Shown: piece after piece, positions 15,199 to 23,790 of the stretch
How the letters are laid out: each line of letters opens with the position of its first letter
Position numbering within the stretch: the stretch's first letter is position 1
Assembly: GCF_902497625.1 (NCBI RefSeq)
Contig: NZ_CABVGX010000008.1
Span: 1-64,000 of the forward strand
DNA length: 64,000 nt
Source: Pseudomonas fluorescens
GTDB lineage: Bacteria; Pseudomonadota; Gammaproteobacteria; Pseudomonadales; Pseudomonadaceae
Reading direction: 5' to 3'
Position numbers and translations under genes: made by a program
Notes under the pieces: model-generated
The model's input: the letters and a program-made list of their open reading frames with translations, nothing else
Told to the model about the DNA's origin: nothing
Database searches by the model: none

Positions 15199-15246
15199 CC
15201 CTCCTAAGGGGAAGGTTGCAGGTTCGAACCCCGCCTGGGACACCAT
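15199..15246 (+). repeat. attR: 48-bp copy of tRNA-Arg(CCT) 3' end
   Basis: Exact copy of 4769-4816. The bases before 15199 do not continue the tRNA, so no functional tRNA is present here. It marks the right end of the element. Confidence 0.93.
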
Positions 15247-15316
15247 CATTCCGGCCTCTCAAGGCTGTCTCCTGACAGATCGTTTTTTCTGACAGCAGGG
15301 TGGCAGCAGCAGGCAA

Positions 15317-15356
15317 AAGAAAGCCCCGCCGGGCCATCCTCGAGCGGGGCTTTTTT
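15317..15356. terminator. Terminator downstream of aldehyde dehydrogenase
   Basis: Arms AAAGCCCCGC and GCGGGGCTTT with flanking A- and T-runs, able to act in both directions; it lies 34 bp after the stop of the minus-strand ABC/aldehyde dehydrogenase operon. Confidence 0.85.
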
Positions 15357-15389
15357 ATAGTTGCTCGGAATCTTTTGATCCGAAAGCAG

Positions 15390-16862
15390 CTATTTCAAAT
15401 ACCAGCCCCACGGCTGATCACCGATGTACTCGGTCACCTGTTTCACCTCCAGATAATTGTGTAATCCCCACTCGCCGAGTTCTCGGCCGATGCCGCTGTG
15501 TTTCATCCCGCCCCACGGCGCCTCGACGAAGGTCGGTTGCGAGCAGTTGATCCAGACAATCCCCGCCCGCAGTTGGTTGGCCACGCGTGCGGTGCGTTGC
15601 AAATCCGCGCTCATCACCGCGGCGGCGAGGCCGAAGCGGCTGGCGTTGGCCATTTGTACGGCTTGTTCTTCGGTCTTGAAGCGCTTGATGCACAGCACCG
15701 GACCGAACACTTCTTCGCGCCAGAGGATACTGCTGTGGCCAGGTTCATCGAAGATTGCCGGTTCGATGAAATAACCTTCAGGCAGATGCGTCGGCCGCCT
15801 GCCTCCAGTGAGCAGGCGGGCGCCACTGGCGAGGCCCTGATCGATGAAACCGAGGACTTTGTCGTGTTGGCCCTGGCTGACCAGCGGGCCGAGCAATACG
15901 CCCGTTTCCATCCCCGGGCCCATGGTGATCTTGCGGGTTTCTTCGACCAGCCTTTCGATCAATCGCGGGGCGATATTTTCCTGCACCAACAGACGAGACG
16001 TAGCGCTGCACACCTGGCCCTGGTTCCAGAAAATGCCGAACAGAATCCACTCCACAGCGGCTTCGATGTCGGCGTCGTTAAACACGATGAACGCAGACTT
16101 GCCGCCCAGTTCAAGACTGATGTTCTTGATGTCGCGCGCGGCTGCCGACATGATTTTCTGCCCGGTGGGCACGCTGCCGGTGAAGGCCAGTTTGTCCACC
16201 CCGGGATGCTCGGTCAGTGGACTGCCGGCATCGGCACCGAGCCCGGTGACCACGTTCAGCACCCCGGCCGGTAAACCGATGCGGTCGGCGGCCGCCGCCA
16301 GTTCCAGCGCCGAGAGCGGTGTCAGCTCTGAGGGTTTGAGCACCACCGTGGCGCCGGCGGCCAGGGCCGGCGCGACCTTCCAGGCGGCCATCAGCAGCGG
16401 GTAGTTCCAAGGAATGATCTGCCCTGCAACGCCAATCGGTTCATGGCGAATGCGGCAGCGAAAGCGTGCGTCCGGCAACGCCAGCGGTCGATCCTGCTGC
16501 TGATCCAGTTCGCGGGCCAGGCCAGCGTAGTAACGAAAGCAGCCGATGGCATCGCCGACATCCCATTGGGCTTCGGGCAATGGCTTGCCGTTGTCGCGCA
16601 CTTCCAGTTCGGCCAGGGCCTGCTGGCCGCTTTCCAGTTCATCGGCCAATGCTTCCAGCCATTGCGCGCGCTCGGCGCCGGTGGTTTGGCTCCAGCCGTT
16701 ATCGAATGCGCGCCGGGCGGCGCGCACCGCGTGATCGATGTCTTCTTCGGTGCCCGCCGCCACCCGATGGAAAACCTGTTCGGTGGCCGGATCGATGACA
16801 TCCAGATAGCCACCCAGATCCGGGCTGACCCACTCTCCGTTGATGTAAAGCTGATCACGCAT
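15390..16862 (-). CDS. NAD(P)-dependent aldehyde dehydrogenase
   Basis: 490-residue ALDH-superfamily enzyme oxidising an aldehyde to an acid. Visible motifs: IIPWNYPLLMAAWKVAPALAAG (cofactor site and catalytic Asn), KPSELTP, FTGSVPTGQKI, LELGGKSAFIV (catalytic Glu) and FWNQGQVCSATSR with the nucleophile Cys near 290. Closest in character to betaine-aldehyde or aminoaldehyde dehydrogenases. It ends a five-gene operon with a polyamine-type ABC transporter (start overlaps the permease stop by 8 bp), so its substrate is probably the aldehyde derived from the imported amine. The exact substrate cannot be read from sequence. Confidence 0.9.
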   Translation of the reverse strand: MRDQLYINGEWVSPDLGGYLDVIDPATEQVFHRVAAGTEEDIDHAVRAARRAFDNGWSQTTGAERAQWLEALADELESGQQALAELEVRDNGKPLPEAQWDVGDAIGCFRYYAGLARELDQQQDRPLALPDARFRCRIRHEPIGVAGQIIPWNYPLLMAAWKVAPALAAGATVVLKPSELTPLSALELAAAADRIGLPAGVLNVVTGLGADAGSPLTEHPGVDKLAFTGSVPTGQKIMSAAARDIKNISLELGGKSAFIVFNDADIEAAVEWILFGIFWNQGQVCSATSRLLVQENIAPRLIERLVEETRKITMGPGMETGVLLGPLVSQGQHDKVLGFIDQGLASGARLLTGGRRPTHLPEGYFIEPAIFDEPGHSSILWREEVFGPVLCIKRFKTEEQAVQMANASRFGLAAAVMSADLQRTARVANQLRAGIVWINCSQPTFVEAPWGGMKHSGIGRELGEWGLHNYLEVKQVTEYIGDQPWGWYLK

Positions 16863-17682
16863 GGTCTGACTCCTGAACGCCGGTGCGGCGGTTTTGCAGA
16901 GAGCGGGAAGTGAATAGCAGCGCCAGTGAAGCGCAGATGATGACGGTCGAGACTGCGTTGATTTCCGGTGTCACGCCGCGGCGGATCGATGAGAAAATGT
17001 AAATCGGCAAGGTCGTTTCCGAGCCGGCGACGAAAAACGCGATGATGAAATCGTCGAAGCTGAAGGTGAACGCCAGCAGAAAGCCGGCCATGATCGCCGG
17101 GCTGATCTGCGGCAGGGTGACCCGCCAGAACGTTTGCATCGGCGGCGCGTAGAGGTCCGCCGAGGCTTCGAGCAAAGCCTTGTCCAGGGCGTCGACGCGG
17201 GTGCGCACGATCACCATGACCAGGGCCATGGTGAACAACGAATGCGCGGCGATCACGGTGAAGAACCCCATGTTCAAGCGCGGCACGCTTGGTATCCAGG
17301 TCGCCAGCAATGGGTTGATCACGTCGAACAGCGTGATGAACGCAATAAGTGTCGAGATACCGATGACGATCCCCGGCACGATGATCGCGCAGTAGGTCAG
17401 CGCATCAAACAACAGACGCACTTTCTTGCCCGCCCGCTGCAAGCCGAATACCGCCAAGGTCCCGAACAGGGTGGCGATGACCGCCGACGTAAAGGCAATC
17501 AACGCGCTATTGCCCAGCGCTTCCATGATGAACGGGTTGCCGAAGGCGCGACCAAACCACTGCACCGAACAGCATTCAAACGCGAGGCCACTGCGCCCGG
17601 CGTTGAAGCTGAACAGCACGATCAAGGCAATCGGCGCGTAGAGGAACAGGTACAGCGAAGTCGAATAGCTGCGCAGCCACAT
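16855..17682 (-). CDS. ABC permease, PotC type
   Basis: 275 residues with six hydrophobic segments and the inner-membrane component signature EASADLYAPPMQTFWRVTLPQISPAI (EAA motif, about 180-205). Family: spermidine/putrescine-type ABC permease, second subunit. Start chosen at ATG 17682 behind GGAGG, which overlaps the end of the first permease gene. Works with the subunits encoded at 17684, 18625 and 19807. Confidence 0.9.
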   Translation of the reverse strand: MWLRSYSTSLYLFLYAPIALIVLFSFNAGRSGLAFECCSVQWFGRAFGNPFIMEALGNSALIAFTSAVIATLFGTLAVFGLQRAGKKVRLLFDALTYCAIIVPGIVIGISTLIAFITLFDVINPLLATWIPSVPRLNMGFFTVIAAHSLFTMALVMVIVRTRVDALDKALLEASADLYAPPMQTFWRVTLPQISPAIMAGFLLAFTFSFDDFIIAFFVAGSETTLPIYIFSSIRRGVTPEINAVSTVIICASLALLFTSRSLQNRRTGVQESDHA

Positions 17683-17683
17683 G

Positions 17684-18601
17684 TCACAGACCTCCATCGG
17701 CAGGGCGGCCGCCGTAGCGCGCCACCAGTTTCAGATACACACCGATGATCAGCAGCATCATCGCCACCAGGGTCATTGCCAACGCACTGCCGAAAGGCCA
17801 GTTGCGCGATTGCAGGAATAGATCGACCAATGCATTGCCGACGAAGAACACTTTGCCGCCACCGAGGATCGCCGGGATCAGGAATTCACCCATCAGCAGA
17901 ATGAACACCAGCATCACCCCGGTAATGATCCCTGGCGCGGACAGCGGCAACGTGATCCGCCGAAAGCTTTCGAAAGCGCTGGCACCGAGGTCGGCCGAGG
18001 CTTCGAGCAGGCGTTTGTCGAGTTTTTCCAGGCTGACGTAAATCGGGAACACCATCAGCGGCAAGTAGCCGTAGACGATGCCGATCAACACCGCCCATGG
18101 CGTATTGATCAGCCGCACGTCTTCCAGGCCAAAGCTTGCGAGCAACGCCGGAATGCCCTTGCCGCTGAGGATGAAGATCCACGCGTACGTGCGGATCAGG
18201 AAACTGGTCCAGAACGGCACGATCACCAGCGTCAGCAACAGCGAGCGGTTGCGGGTGACCTTGACCGCCAGGAAGTACGCCAGCGGGTAAGCGGCTACCA
18301 GACACACCAGCGTGCCCAGCGGCGCCAGCATCAGCGTGTTGCTGAACGCTGCGCCACGCGAACCGAGGTTTAAATAATTGGCCAGGGTGAAGCCACCGGC
18401 GTAACCGCCCACGGCGCTGCGCTCGCCGAAACTGAAGACCAGGATGATCACCAGCGGCATCAACAACAGCAGCAGGAACCACAAGGTTGAAGGCAAGAGC
18501 ATCAGCAGGGTGATCCGTCGGCCGAGGCTGCGCCGCTGGCGAACCTCGACTGACAGAACATGGCCCGGCGGCACCGTTTGCGGGTGAGCGGCGGTGTTCA
18601 T
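17684..18601 (-). CDS. ABC permease, PotB type
   Basis: 305 residues; N-terminal cytoplasmic stretch, then six membrane segments, with the EAA motif EASADLGASAFESFRRITLPL near 215. Long N-terminal segment plus RITLLMLLPSTLWFLLLLLMPL fits the first permease subunit of polyamine-type importers. ATG at 18601 follows AAGGAG; the ATG at 18622 has no ribosome site. Ends 2 bp before the next permease start. Confidence 0.9.
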   Translation of the reverse strand: MNTAAHPQTVPPGHVLSVEVRQRRSLGRRITLLMLLPSTLWFLLLLLMPLVIILVFSFGERSAVGGYAGGFTLANYLNLGSRGAAFSNTLMLAPLGTLVCLVAAYPLAYFLAVKVTRNRSLLLTLVIVPFWTSFLIRTYAWIFILSGKGIPALLASFGLEDVRLINTPWAVLIGIVYGYLPLMVFPIYVSLEKLDKRLLEASADLGASAFESFRRITLPLSAPGIITGVMLVFILLMGEFLIPAILGGGKVFFVGNALVDLFLQSRNWPFGSALAMTLVAMMLLIIGVYLKLVARYGGRPADGGL

Positions 18602-18624
18602 GGGTGACTCCTTGTTGGCCATGA

Positions 18625-19767
18625 TCAGGCAGACTTGAAGCGTGCCATCAGTTCGGCGCGCGCCGGGCTGGTGAGCGTTGCGGCGGCGCCGAACTCCAGC
18701 GGGCTGAGCGCTTCGGCGGCCGGGTACATGATCGGATCGTCGAGCATCGCGGCGGGCAGCAAGGCGTCGACGCGTTTGTCTCCGCTGGGGTAGCCGTGGC
18801 TCAACACTTCGAGCTTGTTGTGCTGCGGATCGAGCAGGTAGTTGATGAACGCGTAAGCCGCGTCCTTGTGCTCCGAGCTTTTCGGGATGGCGAAGAAATC
18901 ACTCCACAGCTCGCCGCCTTCCTTGCCCAGTTCGAACTGCATCTTCGCGTTGTCGCGATGCAGCTGAGAGGCATCGCCGGTCCAGGACATCGCTAGCCAG
19001 GCATCGCCACTGCGCATCGACGGTTGAATATCGGAGTTGATCGCAAACAGGTGCGGCTTGACCTCGATCAGCAGTTTTTCGGCATCGGCCAGTTCTTTCG
19101 GGTCCAGAGAATTGAAGCTGTAGCCGAAGCTTTTCAGGGCGTTGCCAATAGCGGTCAACTGGTAATCGTGAACCATTGTCCGGCCGCTGGCAGGGCCTTT
19201 GGCGGCGGCCCAGAACTCTTTCCAGCTGGATGGGCCGTTCTTCAGTGTGCCGCTGTCGTAGAGCATGCCGGTGGTGCCCCAGTTTTTCGGCACTGCGTAC
19301 ACCTTGCCATCCACCGTGCCCTGGGCCATGAACTTTTGCTGGAACGCCGACGCATCGAAATTGGGAATGCGCGACAAATCCAGCGGCTCGATCAACCCCA
19401 GGCCCACGTAGGTACTGATGGTGTAGTTGGTCGGCACCAGCACGTCCCAGCCGCTGCCGCCGGCCTGCAACTTGGCGAGCATCTCTTCGTTGGAGCCGAA
19501 TACGCTCATGGAGACACGGGCGCCGGTGGTTTTGGCGAAGGTGTCGAGGTTTTCCTGACTGTGATAGTTCGGCCACGTCGCCAGCGCCAGGCGATCGCCC
19601 AGCTTGGCCTGTTCGGCCGCTTGGGCACTGGATGTCAGCAGGCCGGGCACGTTGACGGCGACCACGGCTGCAGCAAGCCCCAGGCCGGTACGGCCAAGGA
19701 AATCGCGGCGGCTGATCGATCCGTTCTGCCAACTGCGCAGGGTTTTGATAAACGTCTTCTGGTCCAT
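18625..19767 (-). CDS. Periplasmic substrate-binding protein, PotD type, Tat-exported
   Basis: 380 residues. The N-terminus carries a twin-arginine signal, SRRDFLGRTGLGLAAA, followed by a hydrophobic stretch and an AQA cleavage site, so the folded protein is probably exported by Tat, which is unusual for this class. The mature protein is a type II polyamine-like binding protein (ATWPNYHSQENLDTFAKTTGARVSMSVFGSNEEMLAKL; WDVLVPTNYT; PKNWGTTGMLYDS). ATG at 19767 has GGAGCG upstream. It supplies the substrate to the permease pair. Confidence 0.9.
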   Translation of the reverse strand: MDQKTFIKTLRSWQNGSISRRDFLGRTGLGLAAAVVAVNVPGLLTSSAQAAEQAKLGDRLALATWPNYHSQENLDTFAKTTGARVSMSVFGSNEEMLAKLQAGGSGWDVLVPTNYTISTYVGLGLIEPLDLSRIPNFDASAFQQKFMAQGTVDGKVYAVPKNWGTTGMLYDSGTLKNGPSSWKEFWAAAKGPASGRTMVHDYQLTAIGNALKSFGYSFNSLDPKELADAEKLLIEVKPHLFAINSDIQPSMRSGDAWLAMSWTGDASQLHRDNAKMQFELGKEGGELWSDFFAIPKSSEHKDAAYAFINYLLDPQHNKLEVLSHGYPSGDKRVDALLPAAMLDDPIMYPAAEALSPLEFGAAATLTSPARAELMARFKSA

Positions 19768-19806
19768 AACGCGCTCCACATCCGGTTGATGAATCGAGTC
19801 GATGAT

Positions 19807-20922
19807 TTACAACGCCATGGCCAGGCCGTTGGCGTGATCCCAGCCGACGCTCACTGCCGCGCCGTGTTCGAATGCTTGAGTGCCGTGATCCTGCTGGCGC
19901 GGCACTCGCACGCACACCACTCCGAAGGCTGCGGTGCGTACGCGGTATTCGGTGGAATTGCCGAGGTAAATGCGATCTTCCACACAGCCGTGCAGCTTCA
20001 CCTCTCGGGCCAGTTCGGCATTGGCGCCGGCGATGCTGATCAACTCCGGGCGCACGGCAATGCAACCGGCGGCGTCGGCGCTCAAGGCTTTGCCGGTGGG
20101 CGTCAACGGGCTAGTCAATTCCAGGCCTTGTTCGGTACGCAGCACCACAGAATTGCCGTGCAGGTGGCGAACAGTGCCATTGAACAGATTGGATTCACCG
20201 ATGAAGTCAGCGACGTAACGGCTGGCCGGGGATTCATAAAGCTGTTCCGGGGTGGCGGTCTGAATGATCGAACCGTTGTGCATCACGCTGATGCTGTCAC
20301 TCATCGACAAGGCTTCTTCCTGGTCATGGGTGACCAGCACAAACGTGATGCCGACCTCGCGTTGCAGGCGCAACAATTCGGATTGCATTTCCTTGCGCAA
20401 CTTGCGATCAAGCGCCGCCAGTGGCTCGTCGAGCAGCAACACGGTCGGCTTGTTGACCAGCGCCCGCGCGAGGGCGACGCGTTGCTGTTGGCCACCGGAC
20501 AGCTCACTGGGTTTGCGTTGGCCGAAGCCGCTGAGCCGTACCATTTCCAGTGCTTCGTCGGCCATGCGCAGCTGGGTTTTCCTGTCCGGCCGTGGCGAGC
20601 GATAGCGCAGGCCATAGGCGATGTTCTGCGCCACCGTCAGGTGCGGGAACAGCGCGTAATGCTGGAACACCATGTTCACCGGTCGCTCGAATGCCGGTAC
20701 ACCGGCGACGCTTTTGCCGGCCAGGCGCACTTCACCGCTGGTGGGTTGTTCGAAGCCGGCGATCATGCGCAGGGTGGTGGTTTTGCCGCAGCCCGAACCG
20801 CCGAGGAAGGAATGGAACGAGCCACGGCGTACCGCGAAATTCAGGCCATCGACGGCCGACACCTCGCCATAACGTTTGACCACGTTGCAGAATTCGATGT
20901 CGCTTGGCGTGTTGTCATTCAC
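19807..20922 (-). CDS. ABC ATPase, PotA type
   Basis: 371 residues from GTG at 20922 (GGGAG upstream; a longer frame lacks a site). Walker A GGSGCGKTT, Q-loop FQHYALFPHLTV, signature LSGGQQQRVALARAL, Walker B VLLLDEPLAALD, H-loop LVTHDQEEAL, and a C-terminal TOBE regulatory domain (about 280-365). Energises import through the permeases downstream. First gene of the operon 20922-15390. A 16-bp inverted repeat lies upstream at 20996-21011. Confidence 0.92.
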   Translation of the reverse strand: MNDNTPSDIEFCNVVKRYGEVSAVDGLNFAVRRGSFHSFLGGSGCGKTTTLRMIAGFEQPTSGEVRLAGKSVAGVPAFERPVNMVFQHYALFPHLTVAQNIAYGLRYRSPRPDRKTQLRMADEALEMVRLSGFGQRKPSELSGGQQQRVALARALVNKPTVLLLDEPLAALDRKLRKEMQSELLRLQREVGITFVLVTHDQEEALSMSDSISVMHNGSIIQTATPEQLYESPASRYVADFIGESNLFNGTVRHLHGNSVVLRTEQGLELTSPLTPTGKALSADAAGCIAVRPELISIAGANAELAREVKLHGCVEDRIYLGNSTEYRVRTAAFGVVCVRVPRQQDHGTQAFEHGAAVSVGWDHANGLAMAL

Positions 20923-20995
20923 GGTGCGGGCTCCCTTGCAGTGATGAATCATCGCGTCGGGAGCCAAACTAGCAATCGGGGTTTTGCGCTGTATA

Positions 20996-21011
20996 TATCC
21001 CTTGGGGGATA
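20996..21011. promoter_or_regulatory. Candidate operator of the ABC operon
   Basis: TATCCC-TTGG-GGGATA is an inverted repeat with 6-bp arms located 74 bp before the potA-like start and directly behind the LuxR gene. Palindromes with CCC/GGG arms are typical for LuxR-family regulators, and the neighbouring LuxR is the obvious candidate ligand. Confidence 0.55.
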
Positions 21012-21039
21012 GGGGCCGCTTCAAGTGGCAAGTGGCACG

Positions 21040-21888
21040 TTACAAATTGACGGCGCGGCTGCGGTTGTCTTGCAGCTTGTCGCTTGAAGCTTGAAGCTGA
21101 TTTTCTGTGAGATCGCGGATAAACAAGCCGAGCAATTCCGACTGGCTGCAGATGCCGAGTTTGGCGTAGATGTTCTTGCGGTGAATCTTCACCGTACCGG
21201 GACTGATGCTCAGTTGTTCGGCCACCGAGGCACTGGAGTGGCCGCGCAGCAGCAGCTGGACAATCTCCTGTTCACGGCCAGTGAGAATGTGCGCGCCGAA
21301 CTGATCGAAAGCTTCGCGGATCTTGAAGTCGAGGTCGTGTGCCGGACGTGGCTCTTGTGCCTGACGCAAGCGCCACGCCTCGTTGATCACCTGTTCAACG
21401 ACCGTTTGCGCGCACTCGATCAGCTGCATCTCCTCACGGCTGAACGCGCAGCTCGCCGAGGAGCGCATCAACGAGAAGACCGCCATGGCGCCGCCGCCGA
21501 GTTCGACGAAAAACGCCACTTCTTCAGCCAGACCGGTTTGCTGGTAATAGGTCAGGTAGTACTCGCCAAGGTAGAAGTGATCGGGGGCGAACTGGCGCAA
21601 CCGCCACAGCCCGGGCGCCTGTCCGCGAATGCAGGCGAGGTAGAACGGATCGAGCAGATACGGCCCGCACTGATAGTCATCGACGTACACCGCACGCTTG
21701 TCGGCCGCAAAGGTATCGAACAAGGCCAACGGACGGTGATTGCCTTCGTAGACGAACAGGACGAAATGGTCGACAGGGCACACCTGACGCAACCAATGGC
21801 TTAACGCCGCTAACCGTGCGTGTCCCGCGGGCAGGTCAAGCAGATGGGCGACACCGGTGATCCACAGTTTGAGTTCCTTGGGGCGCAT
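21040..21888 (-). CDS. LuxR-family transcription regulator
   Basis: 282 residues. The C-terminal HTH (LTGREQEIVQLLLRGHSSASVAEQLSISPGTVKIHRKNIYAKLGI, about 205-250) is a GerE/LuxR-type DNA-binding domain; the N-terminal 190 residues are a sensor-like domain without a receiver Asp or an acyl-homoserine-lactone motif. It lies between the flavoprotein gene and the ABC operon on the same strand, so it probably controls amine uptake and oxidation. The start ATG at 21888 lacks a strong ribosome site. Confidence 0.85.
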   Translation of the reverse strand: MRPKELKLWITGVAHLLDLPAGHARLAALSHWLRQVCPVDHFVLFVYEGNHRPLALFDTFAADKRAVYVDDYQCGPYLLDPFYLACIRGQAPGLWRLRQFAPDHFYLGEYYLTYYQQTGLAEEVAFFVELGGGAMAVFSLMRSSASCAFSREEMQLIECAQTVVEQVINEAWRLRQAQEPRPAHDLDFKIREAFDQFGAHILTGREQEIVQLLLRGHSSASVAEQLSISPGTVKIHRKNIYAKLGICSQSELLGLFIRDLTENQLQASSDKLQDNRSRAVNL

Positions 21889-22090
21889 GGCGATTTCAGG
21901 CAAGAGTGGAGTGGGTTGAGATGCACGAATTACGCCATGGTTGTACGCGCCCGACGGGGCGGGGCGAGCTACGGCACGTCGCTGAAAAGTCGCACCGTAA
22001 CAGCGCCCAATGTTACCGAGTGCCACACGGTTGGTAGCAGAATGGATGCATACAAGGAGGGTCAGCTTGGCAAGTCGCAGAGCCGGGACC

Positions 22091-23404
22091 TCAGCGCAGC
22101 TTTTCCAGCATCTGGTAGTACCACATGCCTGCCGCCAGCATCGGGTTACCGAAGATGTCACCGAGCGGCACCCTGATGTGCTTGCAACTGGCGAAGGTAT
22201 CGAAACGGCCAAGGCTGCCTGTGATCGCTTCGGCCATGATTTCGCCCATGATATGGCTGGTGGCGATGCCGTGCCCCGAATAGCCCTGGCAGTACCAGAC
22301 GTTGTTCGACAGCTTGCCGAGCTGGGGAATGCGGTTCACCACGATGCCCATGGCGCAGCTCCACTGGTAGTCGATGTCCACACCCTTGAGCTGTGGAAAT
22401 GTGCGTTCGATACAGGGGCGCAGTTCGCCGGCGATGTCTCGTGAGTCACGTCCGGAGTAGTTGGCGCCGCCACCAAACAGCAAGCGGCCGTCGGCGGTCA
22501 TGCGGTAATAGTCGAGGACAAAACGACAGTCGTAGACGGCCAGATCTTGTGGGTTGAGTTGTCGGGCCAGGTCGCCCAACGGCGTGGTGGTGACGATGCC
22601 GCCCATCGCCGGGAAGATTTTGCCCTTGAGCTGTTTGGGTTCCAGCGTGTGGTAGACGTCACCGGCCAGCATCACCTGTTTCGCATTGACTCGACCCTGT
22701 GCAGTGATGACCGCCGGGCGTTCACCGTGGACGATCTCCAGCACTTCGGAGTGCTCGAAGATCTGCACACCCAGGCTTTCTGCCGCAAGTGCCTCGCCGA
22801 TGCACAGGTTGAGCGGGTGCAGGTGCAGATTTCGGGTGTTCTTCAGCGCCCCCAGATACTGCTCGCTTGCCAGGTGGTTTCGCACTTCGGCGCGGTCCAG
22901 CAAGGTGACGCTGTCACCCAGTCCGCGGCGCTGGGCCTCATCATGGAAGCTGCGCAGCTCGTTCATGTGTGCGGGTTTCATTGCCGCGTGCAGATGGCCG
23001 TGCTTGAGGTCGCAGTCGATGCCGTACCTGGCGACCCGAGACTCGATAATTTCCTGGCCGCGCCAGCGCAGGCGCCAGATGAAATCGTCCACTTGTGTGC
23101 CGCGCGACTGGCGCATCTGCTTGCGCATGGCCTCGTCGCCAGACAGGCTGCTGGTGACCTGACCGCCATTGCGACCGCTCGCCCCCCAGCCGATTTTGTG
23201 AGTTTCGATCAGGGCGACTTTGAGACCGCGCTCCGCCAGTTCAACCGCGCTGGCAACGCCAGTGAACCCGCCGCCGATGATGACGACGTCAACACTCACC
23301 TCACCCTGTAAGGTCGGGTAATCGGTCTCATGCTTGAGGGTTGCGCTGTAATAGGACTGCGTCCGCTCTGCGGCGGGAATGACGGCTTGATTCATGGCGG
23401 TCAT
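22091..23404 (-). CDS. FAD oxidoreductase, gamma-glutamylputrescine oxidase-like
   Basis: About 437 residues. Rossmann dinucleotide motif VVIIGGGFTGVASAVELAERGLKV and the signature GWGASGRNGGQ, followed by the second motif and a C-terminal GYSGHGIATSHIMGE, match the DAO/PuuB group of flavoproteins that oxidise gamma-glutamyl-amines. Three in-frame ATGs (23419, 23404, 23395) compete; 23404 has GAAGAG upstream. Its neighbours (GS-like synthetase at 26182, aldehyde dehydrogenase, polyamine ABC importer) fit a gamma-glutamylation route of amine breakdown. Confidence 0.88.
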   Translation of the reverse strand: MTAMNQAVIPAAERTQSYYSATLKHETDYPTLQGEVSVDVVIIGGGFTGVASAVELAERGLKVALIETHKIGWGASGRNGGQVTSSLSGDEAMRKQMRQSRGTQVDDFIWRLRWRGQEIIESRVARYGIDCDLKHGHLHAAMKPAHMNELRSFHDEAQRRGLGDSVTLLDRAEVRNHLASEQYLGALKNTRNLHLHPLNLCIGEALAAESLGVQIFEHSEVLEIVHGERPAVITAQGRVNAKQVMLAGDVYHTLEPKQLKGKIFPAMGGIVTTTPLGDLARQLNPQDLAVYDCRFVLDYYRMTADGRLLFGGGANYSGRDSRDIAGELRPCIERTFPQLKGVDIDYQWSCAMGIVVNRIPQLGKLSNNVWYCQGYSGHGIATSHIMGEIMAEAITGSLGRFDTFASCKHIRVPLGDIFGNPMLAAGMWYYQMLEKLR

Positions 23405-23790
23405 GGCTTCGCTCTTCATTGAATTGTGTTCGGCCGTGTTCGGCAACGGTTTCACATGAATGCGAGTGCTGCGTCTGGTGGGCGCGCATGACGGCAGTGC
23501 CAGAGCGTGCAAAAGGCCAGAATGATATGGAACAGAAGATCTTGCCACAGACGGGCTCGCGCCTTCGGAAAAGAAGGGCGCAGATGGCGACGGATCAAAC
23601 GCAGGAGCGGAATCATGGTCCGCGATGCTCCTACCGATTGAATGTTCGTTAAATCGGTATTTGTGAACCTTTAGTTATTGCCTGATTAAACAGCCGCAGC
23701 AATCGCAGCTCTGCGCCTTCAATAAATGCCCCCACTGGCCGATAACCCGAACAGTCATGACCTCTCCAATAAATTGTCTGGAAATCCTCG
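23405..23790. other. Intergenic region, divergent promoters
   Basis: About 385 bp between the divergent flavoprotein and response-regulator genes. No gene seen; the open frames have no ribosome site. Promoters for both directions should lie here but no clear sigma motif was found. Confidence 0.5.

Larger units (their letters stand above)
4769..15246. mobile_element. Integrated element (degraded prophage or satellite) at tRNA-Arg(CCT)
   Basis: A 10.5-kb segment bounded by 48-bp direct repeats, with a tyrosine integrase at the right end reading away from attR. It carries an AlpA/Xis-like gene, an RHH regulator divergent from it, HTH genes, a serine recombinase, a lambda-type tail assembly protein I with a following lipoprotein, and many small genes. 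Capsid, terminase, portal, lysis and replication genes are missing, so it is either a remnant or a small dependent element. Gene density and base composition vary, with the two-gene unit at 9822-11344 clearly richer in A+T than its neighbours. Confidence 0.9.

Noticed and set aside
15199..15246. A second tRNA-Arg gene
   Set aside because: Only the 3' half is present; the upstream half does not match, so it is the attR copy.
19024..21012. A 662-codon frame antisense to the ABC operon
   Set aside because: Composition shadow of the confirmed ABC genes, without any motif.
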